A stretch of DNA of 64,000 nucleotides from Larix kaempferi (lineage: Eukaryota; Streptophyta; Pinopsida; Pinales; Pinaceae): contig BSBM01000152.1 in NCBI GenBank assembly GCA_027924585.1, positions 833,001 to 897,000 of the forward strand, written 5' to 3'. This document shows, piece by piece, positions 9,881 through 20,176 of this stretch (positions within the stretch are counted from its first letter, which is position 1; each line of letters opens with the position of its first letter). The position numbers and the translations under genes were made by a program. Under the pieces are notes generated by a model. That model was not told where the DNA came from. It ran no database searches and saw nothing but the letters and a program-made list of their open reading frames with translations.

Positions 9881-12182
9881 CAATATCTCTTTCTAAAGAG
9901 GTTCCTCTGGACCACACCAAGCTTGTCTCGAAAGTACTCAAACTTCACACGAGCCAGAGGCTTAGTCAGCACATCAACAACTTGTTCCTCTGTAGGGACA
10001 TACTCGAGCTTCACAACTCCCCTCTGCACCATATCCCAGATATAGTGGAACTTAATCTCGATGTGCTTCGATCTATCATGAAACACAGGATTTTATGTCA
10101 ACTTGATGCAACTCTGGTTGTCACAGAGTATCTCTACAGCATCAATCTCTGAATCGAACAATCCATGTCAACATCTTGCGAAGCCACACTGCTTAACCAC
10201 AAGCTGAACAAGTTGATACATATTCATCTTCTGTTGTACTGAGTGTAACATAGGGTTGCTTTCTACTGAGCCATGAGATCACACCTGATCCCAAACTAAA
10301 TCAACATCCTGAAACACAGGATTTTATGTCAACTTGATGCAACTCTGGTTGTCACAGAGTATCTCTACAGCATCAATCTCTGAATCGAACAATCCATGTC
10401 AACATCTTGCGAAGCCACACTGCTTAACCACAAGCTGAACAAGTTGATACATATTCATCTTCTGTTGTACTGAGTGTAACATAGGGTTGCTTTCTACTGA
10501 GCCATGAGATCACACCTGATCCCAAACTAAATCAACATCCTGAAGTGCTCTTTTTGTCTTCAACACTTCCAGTCGAATCTGAGTCTGTGTACCCATACAG
10601 TCTGAAATCACTATCTGAGGCATATCTGAGTCCATAATCCAATGTACCCTTCAGAAATCTCATCACATGTTTTGCTACAATCAGGTGGACATTCCTGGGT
10701 TCCACCATATACTGACTCAATGTGTTTATCGCGAAACATATATCTGGACGAGTATTGGTCAAATACATCAATGACCCAATAATCTGTCTATACATGGTGA
10801 AATCCACTTTCTCTGACGAAGCATCACTCAGAAGCTTCAGATTTGTCACCGTTGGAGTAGTCATGGCCTTGCAATCCAACATCCCAAATCTCTTTAGAAT
10901 CTCTACTGTGTGTTTTGTTTTACTCAGAAAAATCTCGTCTGGAAACTGCCATACCTCAAGACCTAGAAAATAGTGCAACTTGCCAAGGTCTTTCATCTCA
11001 AATTCTGTTGCAAGCCTCTTCTTACATTCAATAATGGGCTTGTCTTCTCCAGTTAGAAATTCATCTACATATAGTAATAGTATCATGGGTTCATCATTCA
11101 TAATATTGTAATAAAGATTAGAATCCACTTTACTCTTGGTAAAGCCCAAGCTCATTAGGAAGCTGTCAATTCTTCCATACCATGCTCTGGGAGCTTGCTT
11201 CAACCCATACAGTGATTTCTTCAACCTGCATACATGAGACTTATTATCTTCTACTTCAAATCATTTTGGTTGCTCGATATATACTTCCTCTTCTATATTT
11301 CTATTCAGGAAAGTTGTCTTCGCATTAATCTGATGTAGCTTCCATTTCATCTTGGCTGCCAAGGCAAGAATGGTTCTAATCGAAGTATATCTGGCTACCG
11401 GGGCAAAAGTCTCCTCATAATCAATTCCTTCCTTTTGCAAGAATCCCCGGCTACAAATATTGCTTTGTACTTTTCAATGCTTCCGTTTGCTGAGTGTTTT
11501 GTTTTGAAGATCCATTTTGATGAAAAAAACCAATTTGTCTTTCAGTCTTGGTACCACATCCCAAACATCATTCTTGATAATGACCTGATATTCTTCTTCC
11601 ATGGCATCCAACCATTCCTTCTTCTTTACTGCTTCTTCAACACAAGTTGGTTCTTCTTCAGCAAGATTGCACATTAAGGCTACATAGATGGAGTATGGCC
11701 TTGGTCTCTTTCTATCTCTACTAGACCCTTCTGGGGCACCATACCTTCCTGCATCTTTGATTAATTTGTGTGCCTAGGCTGGTCTTTTCTTTCGAGAGAT
11801 CTCCTCAGGTCTCTGAGGTTCTTCCATGTCATGATCCTCTGGAATACAATCCCTTTCAATATTTAGGATTGGTTCTTTCTAAGTTGGTTCTGCAACTCTG
11901 GGAGCTTCCTTCTCCTCTTCATCCTCATGAGTCTTCTTAAACTTTTTGAAGGCTATATCTTCATCAAATGTGACATCCCGACTAATCTCGATCTAACAGG
12001 ATCCTGGGATGTATATGCGGTAAGCCTTAGGTTGTTCACTATAACCCACAAATATTCCCTTCTTCTCTGAAGGCCCTAGTTTCGATATCTTTTCCTTTGG
12101 AATGTGGATGAACACCGAACATCCAAATATCTTCAGATGACTGACTTCAGGAGTCTTCCCGGTGAACATCTCTTCAAGGGTC
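9880..12182 (-). pseudogene. Copia pol remnant of element C (integrase end, RT, RNase H)
   Basis: Bases 12182 to about 11930 encode the integrase C-terminal pattern (KIFGCSVFIHIP, then KKGIFVGYSE). Reverse transcriptase follows, including WLDAMEEEYQ (near 11600), KKSLYGLKQAPRAWY (from 11224) and the active-site region LLYVDEFL (near 11060). Copia RT normally has YVDD, so the second aspartate is changed to glutamate. RNase H follows (YTDSDSTGSVEDKKSTSGC, near 10540). After a 231-bp tandem duplication the C-terminus resumes with DRSKHIEIKFHYI (near 10080) and VVDVLTKPLARVKFE, stopping at 9880. Several phase changes and stops make it inactive. Confidence 0.85.
10079..10540. repeat. Perfect 231-bp tandem duplication inside RNase H of C
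   Basis: Units 10079-10309 and 10310-10540 appear identical base for base. The length is a multiple of three (77 codons). It interrupts the RNase H reading of C and must be recent because the copies have not diverged. Confidence 0.85.
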
Positions 12183-12435
12183 TTGTATATGCTGACCTCT
12201 TTTATATATCATATGTACTTGTTTGCGTTTATTGTTGAGGCTAAGTTGCAAGTTCAAGTGTTGTGATTCGAAATCTCAACGGAATTCTTCATCAGACGTC
12301 TAGTTGAGGTAGGTCCTTTATTTTGTTTATCTGCATTTACATTTATATAGCATATGTTGGGAAGTGGGTTGATTTATCGAGTCCATCTGTCTGTTGTGCT
12401 CTACCCCAAGCCATAGCAAGTTTTTCTTCGTAACA

Positions 12436-13532
12436 AAATTGGCGACTCCACTAGGGCGAAGCCTCTGTTTGGGGTCTTTTGGGAAACTTTTCCTTGTTTT
12501 GGTTCATTGTTCTTTTAGATTTCTGTGTCGCTGGTAGGTTGTCATGTACTATATAGAAAAATACTATGTTCCTTTCTCATTTTTGTTCACCTATCCTGCC
12601 TTGTACGCGACTTTGCTATGTCTTACTCACGTATACACATGACTATTATTTAACCAGCCCGCGCCCATACGCTATTGTTCATTGAATAGTTGCATACAAC
12701 TCCTCTTTAGCCTTGTTTCTGGTGTTTGGTTGATGTTGGGTGAGTTCTGGTTGTTCCCGAGTCTTGATGGGCCTGTATCCTGACTGTTTCTTTCCTTTTT
12801 AGTGACTAGAAGCTCTTCTTTCTTTTTTTTGAGAAATTTTCTTTAAAGCCATTTTTCTTTTTTATAGATCATTTTCTTGGTTGAGTCTTTCTTTTTGGGT
12901 TTAATGGATTATCTGCACCGCATTCTCTGCATTTTTTTTCTTTTGAAAAGTATTGATTCTAGCTGCATTTTCATTTATTTATATTAAAATACAAAAAAAA
13001 ATTTGCTTTTTGTACTTGCATTTTGTATTTGAGTGCTTGTGACTTCATTAGGGTTTGATTGGGCATGAAATATTGTAGAGAGATTTCATTTTATTTTTGA
13101 AGAAGAGACGGTGGTTTGACTTTCATTTAGTGGCATACACATTTCTATTGGAAGACAAGTCTAATGTTTTCATGGTGTGCATATTATTGAGTCATTTCAT
13201 ATCATTAGTTTCATGGCCATATTCCTTTGAGTAAGCACAACCAATAAAATTAACGCTTAATTAAAATTGATTAGAACTTTTTTTCTTTTCTAAGGTGCAC
13301 CAACAAGTATAGGTTGTAGAGTCTTGGAATAGAACCTGTGGGAGTGAACGATCCAATACTATCAAACAAACATTATGTGTCTGACCAGGGAGCAATGAAA
13401 CCCATGGTATACATCGGTGTTCTCAAGAGGCTATACTCACACCAGAGTTAAGCACGAGGTCACGGGAGGTAGGTTACGGACATAGCCCTCCAATACTTGC
13501 TGAACGTGGGAGATATATCAAGGATTTGTTCG
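12436..13532 (+). repeat. Left leader arm of palindrome B with PBS-like site
   Basis: After the LTR end come three bases and TTGGCGACTCCACTAGGG (from 12439), which fits a PBS complementary to a tRNA 3' end. From memory it resembles PBSs used by Ogre/Tat-type gypsy elements. The rest is non-coding leader, matching the reverse complement of 13578-14686. Confidence 0.7.
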
Positions 13533-13577
13533 TATATGGGGACTCTTAAGGGATTTGACCCCTACCTCAACCAGACA
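13533..13577. other. Spacer at the axis of palindrome B
   Basis: These 45 bases separate the two arms and are not self-complementary over their full length. The axis lies near 13555. In single-stranded form they would be the loop of a hairpin. Confidence 0.7.
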
Positions 13578-14686
13578 CGAACAAATCCTAGATATATCTC
13601 CCTCGTTCAGCAAGTATTGGAGGGATATCTTCACAACCTACCTGTCGTGACCTCGTGCTTAACTTTGGTATGAGTAGAGCCTTTTGAGAACACCGATGTA
13701 TACCATGGGTTTCACTGCTCCTTGGTTAGACACATAATATTTGTTTTATAGTCTTGTATCGTTTACTCCCACAGGTTCTATTCCAAGACTCTACAACCTA
13801 TACTTGTTGGTGCACCCTAGAAAAGAAAAAAAACGTTCTAATCAATTAAATTAAGTGATAATTTTATTGGTTGTGCTTACTCAAATGAATATGGCCGTGA
13901 AACTAGTGATATGAAATGACTCAATAATATGCACACCATGAAAACACTAGACTCGTCTTCCAATAGAAATATGTATGTCACTAAATGAGAGTCAAACCAT
14001 AGTCTCTTCTTCAGAAATAAAATGCAATCTCTCTACAATATTTCATGCCCAATCAAACCCTAATGACGTGACAAGCACTCAAATGCAAAATGCAAGTATA
14101 AAAAGCAAAAAAGTAATTGTATTTTCAATATAAATAAATGAAAATGCAGTTAGAATCAATACTTTTCAGAAGAAAAAAATGCAGATAATGCAGTGCAGAT
14201 AACCCAGCAAACCCAAAAAGCATGACTCAACTAAGCAAATGATCTATAAAAAAGAAAAATGGCTAAAAAGAAAATTTCTCAAAAAGCAAAGAAAGAGGAA
14301 CTTCCAGTCATTAAAAATGCAAGAAACAGTCAAGATACAGGCCCAGCAAGACTCAGGAACATCCAGAACTCACCCAGCATCAACCAAACACCAAAAACAA
14401 GGCTAAAGCGGAGTTGTATGCAACTATTCAATGAACAGTAGCGTATGTATGCAGGCTGGTTAAATAACATTCATGTGTATACACGGGTAAACCACAGTAA
14501 AGTTGCGTATAGGGCAGGATAGGTGAATAAAAATGAGTAAAAAATCGAAGAAACTCAGGATTTTTCTATATAGAACCTGACAACCTACTAGCGACATAAA
14601 AACCCGATAGAACAATGAACCAAAACAAGGAAAAGTTTCCCAAAAGACCCCAAACGGAGGCTTCTCCCCAGTGGAGTTGCCAATTC
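13578..14686 (-). repeat. Right leader arm of palindrome B with PBS-like site
   Basis: Reverse complement of the left arm with scattered differences. Its PBS-like site on the minus strand, TGGCAACTCCACTGGGG (14682-14666), differs from the left copy at two positions. A 60-codon open frame at 14259-14441 is not supported by the other arm and is probably chance. Confidence 0.7.
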
Positions 14687-15580
14687 TATTACGGAGAAAA
14701 ACTTCCTATTGCTTGGAGTAGAGAACAACAGACAAATGGACTCGAGAAATCAACCCACTTCCCAACATATGCTATATAAATGTAAATGAAGATAAACAAA
14801 ATAAAGGACCTACCTCAACCGGACTTCTACTAAAGAATTATGTTGAGCTTTCGAATCACAACACTTGGACCTACAGCTTAGCCTCAACAATAAACGCAAA
14901 CAAATGCATATGATATATAAAAGAGGTCAACATATACAATAGCATAATCCATGATATATACGAGCAAATGTACCCAATGGTAATAAATGATCATTCACAA
15001 TATAAATGGACGAGAAAATGAGTATTTCTATTAACATAAACAAGAAGTACAAGATACCTTCTCATGTCGGCAACTCATCTGAACTAAGAACTAGGTCCCT
15101 CCACTTTCGCCTCCACCACTTCAATCCCCCATACAAATCCTTCACATAAATGGTTCACAACAACTAGGATCAATGTAGACTCAAGCAATAGCAATCAAGG
15201 TAAAATTTCGGTAAAGCTTCGATGCTCTTCTCTTTCTCCTCCCTTCATGCATCACAATAGCTCAATATATAACCCTCCAAAGACAAGTGAAAGGTCGGAT
15301 CAAGTCGTTTCAAGATAGATGGAAGGCCAAAGATCACAATGGCCGCTTTTTGGAGTGAAAAATAGAGATTTTACTCTCATTTACCAAAAAATTCAATGTA
15401 AGCTGGTTGTAGTAATGCAACATGCGTGTACGTGAGTTGTACTCAAGCAAATCGTGTATAGGAGGAAAAATAGGGAAAAATGGGTTCAAGGAGAACCAAA
15501 AATATGGTTTTGAGTCTACAAGTGCGTAAGGGAGGCCAATGAGTGCTAATGCTCACAAGGTGGCAAAATACAGTGTAACA
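14687..15580 (-). repeat. Right LTR of element B (complete copy)
   Basis: 894 bp, starting on the minus strand with TGTTACACTGTATTTTGCC (at 15580) and ending CTCCGTAATA (at 14687; the left copy ends GTAACA). It includes about 400 bp (14940-15340) that are missing from the left copy. Confidence 0.75.
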
Positions 15581-16260
15581 CATTTTACATTGACAGAGTC
15601 ATGCGATGTTCTCTCCCATCTTGGGAAACCAAATCCTAAGTCTCTCACATGAAATTTCATAAGCAATAACTCCTTGCTTAAACCCTCCAATGCTAAGAAA
15701 AGATTACAAAGAATGCTTTCTCCAAAAACTTACTTCCTTCTCCAAATGAGAGGCTTTTATATCTTTTTCATGGATGATTACTCATCAGCCATGTTAAGGA
15801 GACAATCTCTCCCATGATCCCCTAAAGTAGGATCAGGAGACACCTTAAGGGGGTATGTGGAGGAAAGGTCTCATCTTCCTGCATGAATATCTCAACACCC
15901 TTTAGGACAAGGAAACCAAATGATGAGGTGGATTCTCACACCTTTTTAATTTCCTTTAAACTATTTAAATGAGAATTTATGTGAGCATCTTCATCTAATT
16001 CTCTTTTACGTAGTTTGTTCATTGAATTTCGAATAAAACACTATATGAACTTTTTGTTGAAGAAAACCCTCTTTCTGGTCGTAACTTCAACCTGGGATTT
16101 CTCCCACATGTGAAGTCCATTTGTCCCCGTTCAAGTTGCATTAGAAATCTCTCTACGAGCTCTTTGTCGATTGACCACCTGCAAAGAAAATTAAGACCTC
16201 CTTCAATCTTCAACTAAGACAATTCCTCCTGGATCAACTAAGACAATTCCTTCTAGATCA
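15581..16260 (-). repeat. 5' LTR of element A, U3-side half
   Basis: Matches the 3' LTR of A from about 3250 to 3904 and starts on the minus strand with TGATCTAGAAGG at 16260. It carries a short duplication near its start (ATCAACTAAGACAATTCCT-type unit, 16210-16258) that the other LTR lacks. Confidence 0.8.
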
Positions 16261-16265
16261 TTCTC

Positions 16266-18055
16266 CCCCTATGTACAAAGTGGAATCCAAAAAAAAAATT
16301 CATGTAATTTGTTTGGTATTTTGGTTCTTGCTGTGTTAACAAGCGAGCTTTTTGCATTAGTAAAATCTTGTTCAAAAAACTGTAATAAAAAATTTCCGAC
16401 CAAAATTTATAAATGTTTAGAATTCTATCAAAATTCTTCCTAGGATGCATGAGGCTCCCCATACCAACACTTAATTTTGTTGTTTATTTGTCCAATTAAA
16501 TTAATACAAAAGGTTTGTGCATACCTGCACCTTTTTTCTATGAGTAGGTTCATGGTGAAAGAGATATGTAAATATCAGGCATACCATGCACTATAGAGAT
16601 ATAAAATTAAAGGTGCGATACATAACCTTTCATCTCAATAAAGCTCCAAACTCTCAATTAAATATAGTAATGTAGTAAACTTATTATTTGGATATTAGTA
16701 AACAAACTGTAATATAATTTTATCATTTTGGATATTAGTAATTTAATTTTCTTAATAAATTACTAGATATACTATGAAATAACATAGATCCATCTTAATT
16801 ATGTTTTATCTTATCAAACACTTAGAAGAACCAAACCTCTTAAATTGTATTTCATACTATTTTATCAATAAAAATAATAAACTCTTAGTGTTTATTATAA
16901 ACATCCTCATCCATTATATAATATTTGCTAAAGCAATCAAACATGTATCTCATCTTAACTATCTTCGTTGTTTTTTCTTATTTTCTATTATCATTATTTT
17001 ATTCCAAAAATGGTCCATACATTTATTCCACATTGTTAAATTTCCCTTCCATACATAAACACACAAACTTTTCATTATTTCTAACATAATCAACATGTAT
17101 GATCTTCCACTTATTCCAATTGAATCAGTTCAATCCTAGAATGAGGGAGAAGCATAATATTCCTTCGATAGAGAAAACAGTAAGTTTGTCCTTCTAGTCA
17201 AGACATTTGGAACAACCAAAAAGGAGACTTTTATCGTGCTAATGGGACCAGATTTAATAGTATGACTAAATCCTTTTCCTTTTCGATTGTTTAGCATATA
17301 TAACATATTCTTATGATGTGCTTTTATTTATTTTCACTCAACCATTGTTTCTTAGTACCTAAAGATTAATGTTTACAAACTAATATCTGAAGAACCTATG
17401 TTGATAACTTGAGCATGAAATATCTAAATGTCTAGTCAACATATCCTACAATGACATATCTTTTTATACGAAAAAATCATTCTCATAAGTGCTTCTTTCT
17501 TTGATATAAAACAAAATAGATTTCAGCTGCTAAAAAAATTGAATTTACTATATTACGATGATCATAAAGTAATCATAAGCATTTACCTCTGTGTTTTCAA
17601 GCGGTGATGACGTTGAACTGCTGGTTGTTTCTTTGTGCAGTCGGTATTTTGCCAAAATCGTGGTTACGCTTCTCACATAATAAAAATACATCTTAGCAAT
17701 TTATCAATTAAAAATAAAAAAACATCGAGATAAAAATTCTATGCTCAATTGCGTCTAAAAGAACATATTGCAATTTATAATTGCACATGATGAAAACATA
17801 TTTTCAAGGAAATTATAACATTGGGGAATATACATTGATCTCTTTTTATCTAAATAAGAATATACATTGATCTCTTTTTATCTAAATAAGATAACGATAA
17901 CAAATGGCATTCAAAAGCCAGCTTTTGCATTGAAACATTTTTTAATTAAAATAGATACATAATGGTATTAGCACAGTCACTTAAATTGTGGTCGGTGGAT
18001 AGGGTACAAGTTAAGTGCCATGAATAAGTTATATGTTACTTGTTCTCCAGGCTTA
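16266..18055. other. A+T-rich DNA, no gene recognised
   Basis: Open frames reach 85 codons (16801-17058) but have A+T-driven composition and no domain. A G-rich stretch beside element A (AGGGGGAGAA on the minus strand, 16261-16271) looks like a PPT but lies outside A's TSD boundary. Confidence 0.5.
17826..17889. repeat. 32-bp tandem duplication
   Basis: Two identical 32-bp units, each holding CATTGATCTCTTTTTATC, lie head to tail in intergenic DNA. Confidence 0.8.
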
Positions 18056-19275
18056 CTTGTAATCATTGTTGAAAACATCGGTAACGACAAAAAACCAGCA
18101 GGGGTCCTAAAGACAACTTCTCGGCAACATCGGGGAAAAAATCAGCAAGCATTAAAATATACAAAATAAATTCATTTTCTCAATTTCTTAGACATATAAA
18201 CCAACAACAACATCAAATAAACACATTGGCACATAAATATAGGAAAAACATCGATATATATATATATGATGTAGTGGGTGTCAAATCAATTAGATACATA
18301 AGAGTCAATACTAAATCCTAAAACCTGATAGCTATCCAATAAATGACTCAAAAGTGGATAACCAATACAAAATGCCATCAAATATATAAATGTATCTCAT
18401 CATCATGGGTCATCTACAATGACAAATCTAGCAACTAGCTATCATCCTATCCTGGACAATCAATGACCTTTCCGCCTTTTACAGGAAAAGGTCATGGCTC
18501 GCTTGCCAATAGAAATCCCGGCATCATCTATTTAGAGGTTGCCCCCAAATTTTAGTAAACGTCGAAGGGGATGTCAAGGTCTTCGACATACGGGACCGCA
18601 CTATAAATACTACAAAATTTATATAAGAATACAAGCAAATTGAAACAAAAATCATTGAATTTTTTTTTTAAATTATCATCTAAGAGACCAATACATACAT
18701 GATCATTGATAACAATGTAACATAATAAATCATAAATGATCTCTCTACAATAGACTATCACCATTATCATCTCGGTACATATAGGGGTTGGTGATCTTGA
18801 TTAAACATCAATCCCAAAATACTGAAAACTGTTAAGTCTACTGAATTTTGAATGGGATATAAAATTCTACTTTCTCCATATGAAATCAGATAAGGTTGGA
18901 ACCACTCTCAAACATCCTGAAACAATTCATGGTAATATTACAAATTTAAGTAAAAGTTGACATTCTCCTTTCTTTTCTTTTCTATCATTTTACTTGAAGA
19001 ATTTAATATTAGCATTTACTTACTAAGGAGAGTGTCCCGTGTAACAATGAGAATGACAAATGAAAACCCAAAAAATCATCATTTAAGTGGGTAAACCACA
19101 AGCTTGGGGTGATTTTTCCTACTTTGGCGCATTTTTTGTCGATTTTTAGACATCTCGATTTCTGATTTTTAGGTTAAAATCGTGATTTTTTCAGGCCGAA
19201 AGATGCGTAGAAAAAATCACGATTTTTTCGCGATGTGCTGAAAATTTCAGCGATATCTTCAACACTGCTTGTAAT
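18056..19275. mobile_element. Non-autonomous hAT-like DNA transposon
   Basis: The octamer CTTGTAAT occurs at 18056-18063 and 19268-19275, flanking a 1204-bp segment. The segment starts CATTGTTGAAAACATCG and its reverse complement starts CAGTGTTGAAGATATCG, which are imperfect terminal inverted repeats. An 8-bp TSD with a CA-starting inverted repeat is the hAT signature. Near the right end, sub-terminal AAAATCACGATTTTTTC motifs occur in both orientations. The interior has no transposase. A 72-codon minus-strand frame (18770-18552) could be a relic, but I cannot identify it. Confidence 0.7.
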
Positions 19276-20149
19276 CACGTGTTGTCTATGCCTTAGCTAC
19301 TTGTTACTTTCTTTAATTAAATGGGTTTTTGTTTTATAATTGTTTATTTTAAATTTTGAACCATGCCCATCAAATCAATCTGGACACGCTGTAATAATGA
19401 AAATAAAATAGAAAATGATAGTGTAATGAAAATGAAATTGGTTAATTAAAAAACGCAATACAGTATATTTATAAAGTAAAAATACATAAGGACAAGGACA
19501 TTTTTTTAATTTAATAAATTATCTGTAAAAGTAATAACCATGCAAGTCATGGTATCGTAGAAATCACTTCAAAATTTCACAGTAGGATATTAGTGCAAAG
19601 CATATTCGAAGGTGTAGTGAACACTTAAGAGAAGGTTTATTATTCCTGACACTTCAAAAGAAAACTTTTATCCTGAGCGTGAGGAAACATCATTTGATGG
19701 TAGAGGAATTATAGACAAAAGACGATGTTGAATATAAGAAACTTTTGTTTCTCGGCATGCCCCTGGGTTTCGTTACAATTCTGTTGGTTTGTGGATTTCG
19801 TAGTTATTTTTGGAAGTGTAGACCGTGTGGGTTTGTGCAGGCTAGAGAATCTGAAGTATTGTCACGGGCAAGAGGATAAGGGAGGAAACGAGACATTGGA
19901 TTAGCGCTTGAGCTTGATGACCTCGAAGCTGGAAAATAACAAAGAGCAATGTAGATTTGCTTAGTTACATTTTAACTTTGGATTTGATATTCCATTAGTT
20001 TTAGGGTGCAAAAGTTTATACTTTTAATTAACCAACACTATAACATATCAGATACAATAAATCTAAGCTAATCATAATACAAATCTAAAATAAATCTAAA
20101 CTAGTTGTAAAGAGAACGGCATTCTCTTCATTTTCCTTGGATAAAGACA
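19276..20149. other. Unassigned DNA between the hAT element and gypsy fragment E
   Basis: No open frame, repeat or RNA gene recognised. The truncated 3' end of fragment E is somewhere near 20150, but its exact border is not visible. Confidence 0.4.
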
Positions 20150-20176
20150 GAAATAATACTAAGCAATTTCGTTCAT

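Larger units (their letters stand above)
8600..12182 (-). mobile_element. Element C: 5'-truncated copia element nested in B
   Basis: On the minus strand it starts abruptly at 12182 in the integrase C-terminus and continues through reverse transcriptase and RNase H to about 9880. Two tandem arrays, a PPT (TAAGAGGGAG, ending at 9100) and a 3' LTR (9099-8600) follow. The LTR abuts the B arm after GCGGCCATTG, which the right arm of B shows as continuous with TGATCTTTGG. The 5' LTR, gag, protease and most of integrase are gone along with adjacent arm sequence, so one deletion probably removed both. Confidence 0.75.
8356..12435 (+). repeat. Left LTR of element B, interrupted and partly deleted
   Basis: The preserved pieces are 8356-8599 and 12183-12435 (together about 497 bp). 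The rest is copia element C. Compared with the 894-bp right copy, about 0.4 kb matching 14940-15340 is missing. The LTR end TTCGTAACA (to 12435) is followed by the PBS-like site. Confidence 0.7.
8351..15585. mobile_element. Element B: palindromic LTR-retrotransposon derivative (inverted dimer)
   Basis: B runs from 8356 to 15580 and is flanked by CATTT on both sides (8351-8355 and 15581-15585). The left arm reads LTR (8356-12435), PBS-like site and leader (to 13532). The right arm is the same series in reverse complement: leader (13578-14686), PBS and LTR (14687-15580). The arms face each other around a 45-bp spacer. Both outer ends are the start of the LTR (TGTTACAC on the right, diverged to TTTTACAC on the left), whereas a normal element has one LTR start and one LTR end outside. 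By eye the arms match at roughly nine of ten positions. I saw no coding region belonging to B. The left arm is interrupted by copia element C. A single TSD and the empty site in A's other LTR argue for one integration event. Confidence 0.8.
2962..16265 (-). mobile_element. Element A: gag-only LTR retrotransposon, host of a nested insertion
   Basis: Read on the minus strand, the order is 5' LTR (16260 to 8068, interrupted), PBS-like site, gag (8018 to 6938), about 3 kb without pol, and 3' LTR (3904 to 2967). The pentamer TTCTC lies directly outside both ends (2962-2966 and 16261-16265), as expected for the TSD of one integration. After removing the nested element B and one copy of its TSD, A is about 6.1 kb. 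No protease, integrase or reverse transcriptase motif was found, so A would depend on enzymes of another element. This matches the published non-autonomous class of LTR elements carrying only gag (TR-GAG). Assignment to copia or gypsy is not decided by the sequence I can read. Confidence 0.85.

Noticed and set aside
13533-13577. Palindrome as a pure assembly artefact
   Set aside because: The arms differ at about one base in ten and only one arm carries copia C. An artefactual mirror of one sequence would be identical. A misjoin at the axis still cannot be fully excluded.
8351-15585. Palindrome as a foldback or Mutator-like DNA transposon
   Set aside because: The ends are TG...CA LTR ends followed inside by PBS-like sites, and the TSD is 5 bp, not 9-11 bp.
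18056-19277. Mutator-type element with 10-bp TSD CTTGTAATCA
   Set aside because: Starting the element at CA gives better matched terminal repeats and an 8-bp TSD, the hAT pattern.
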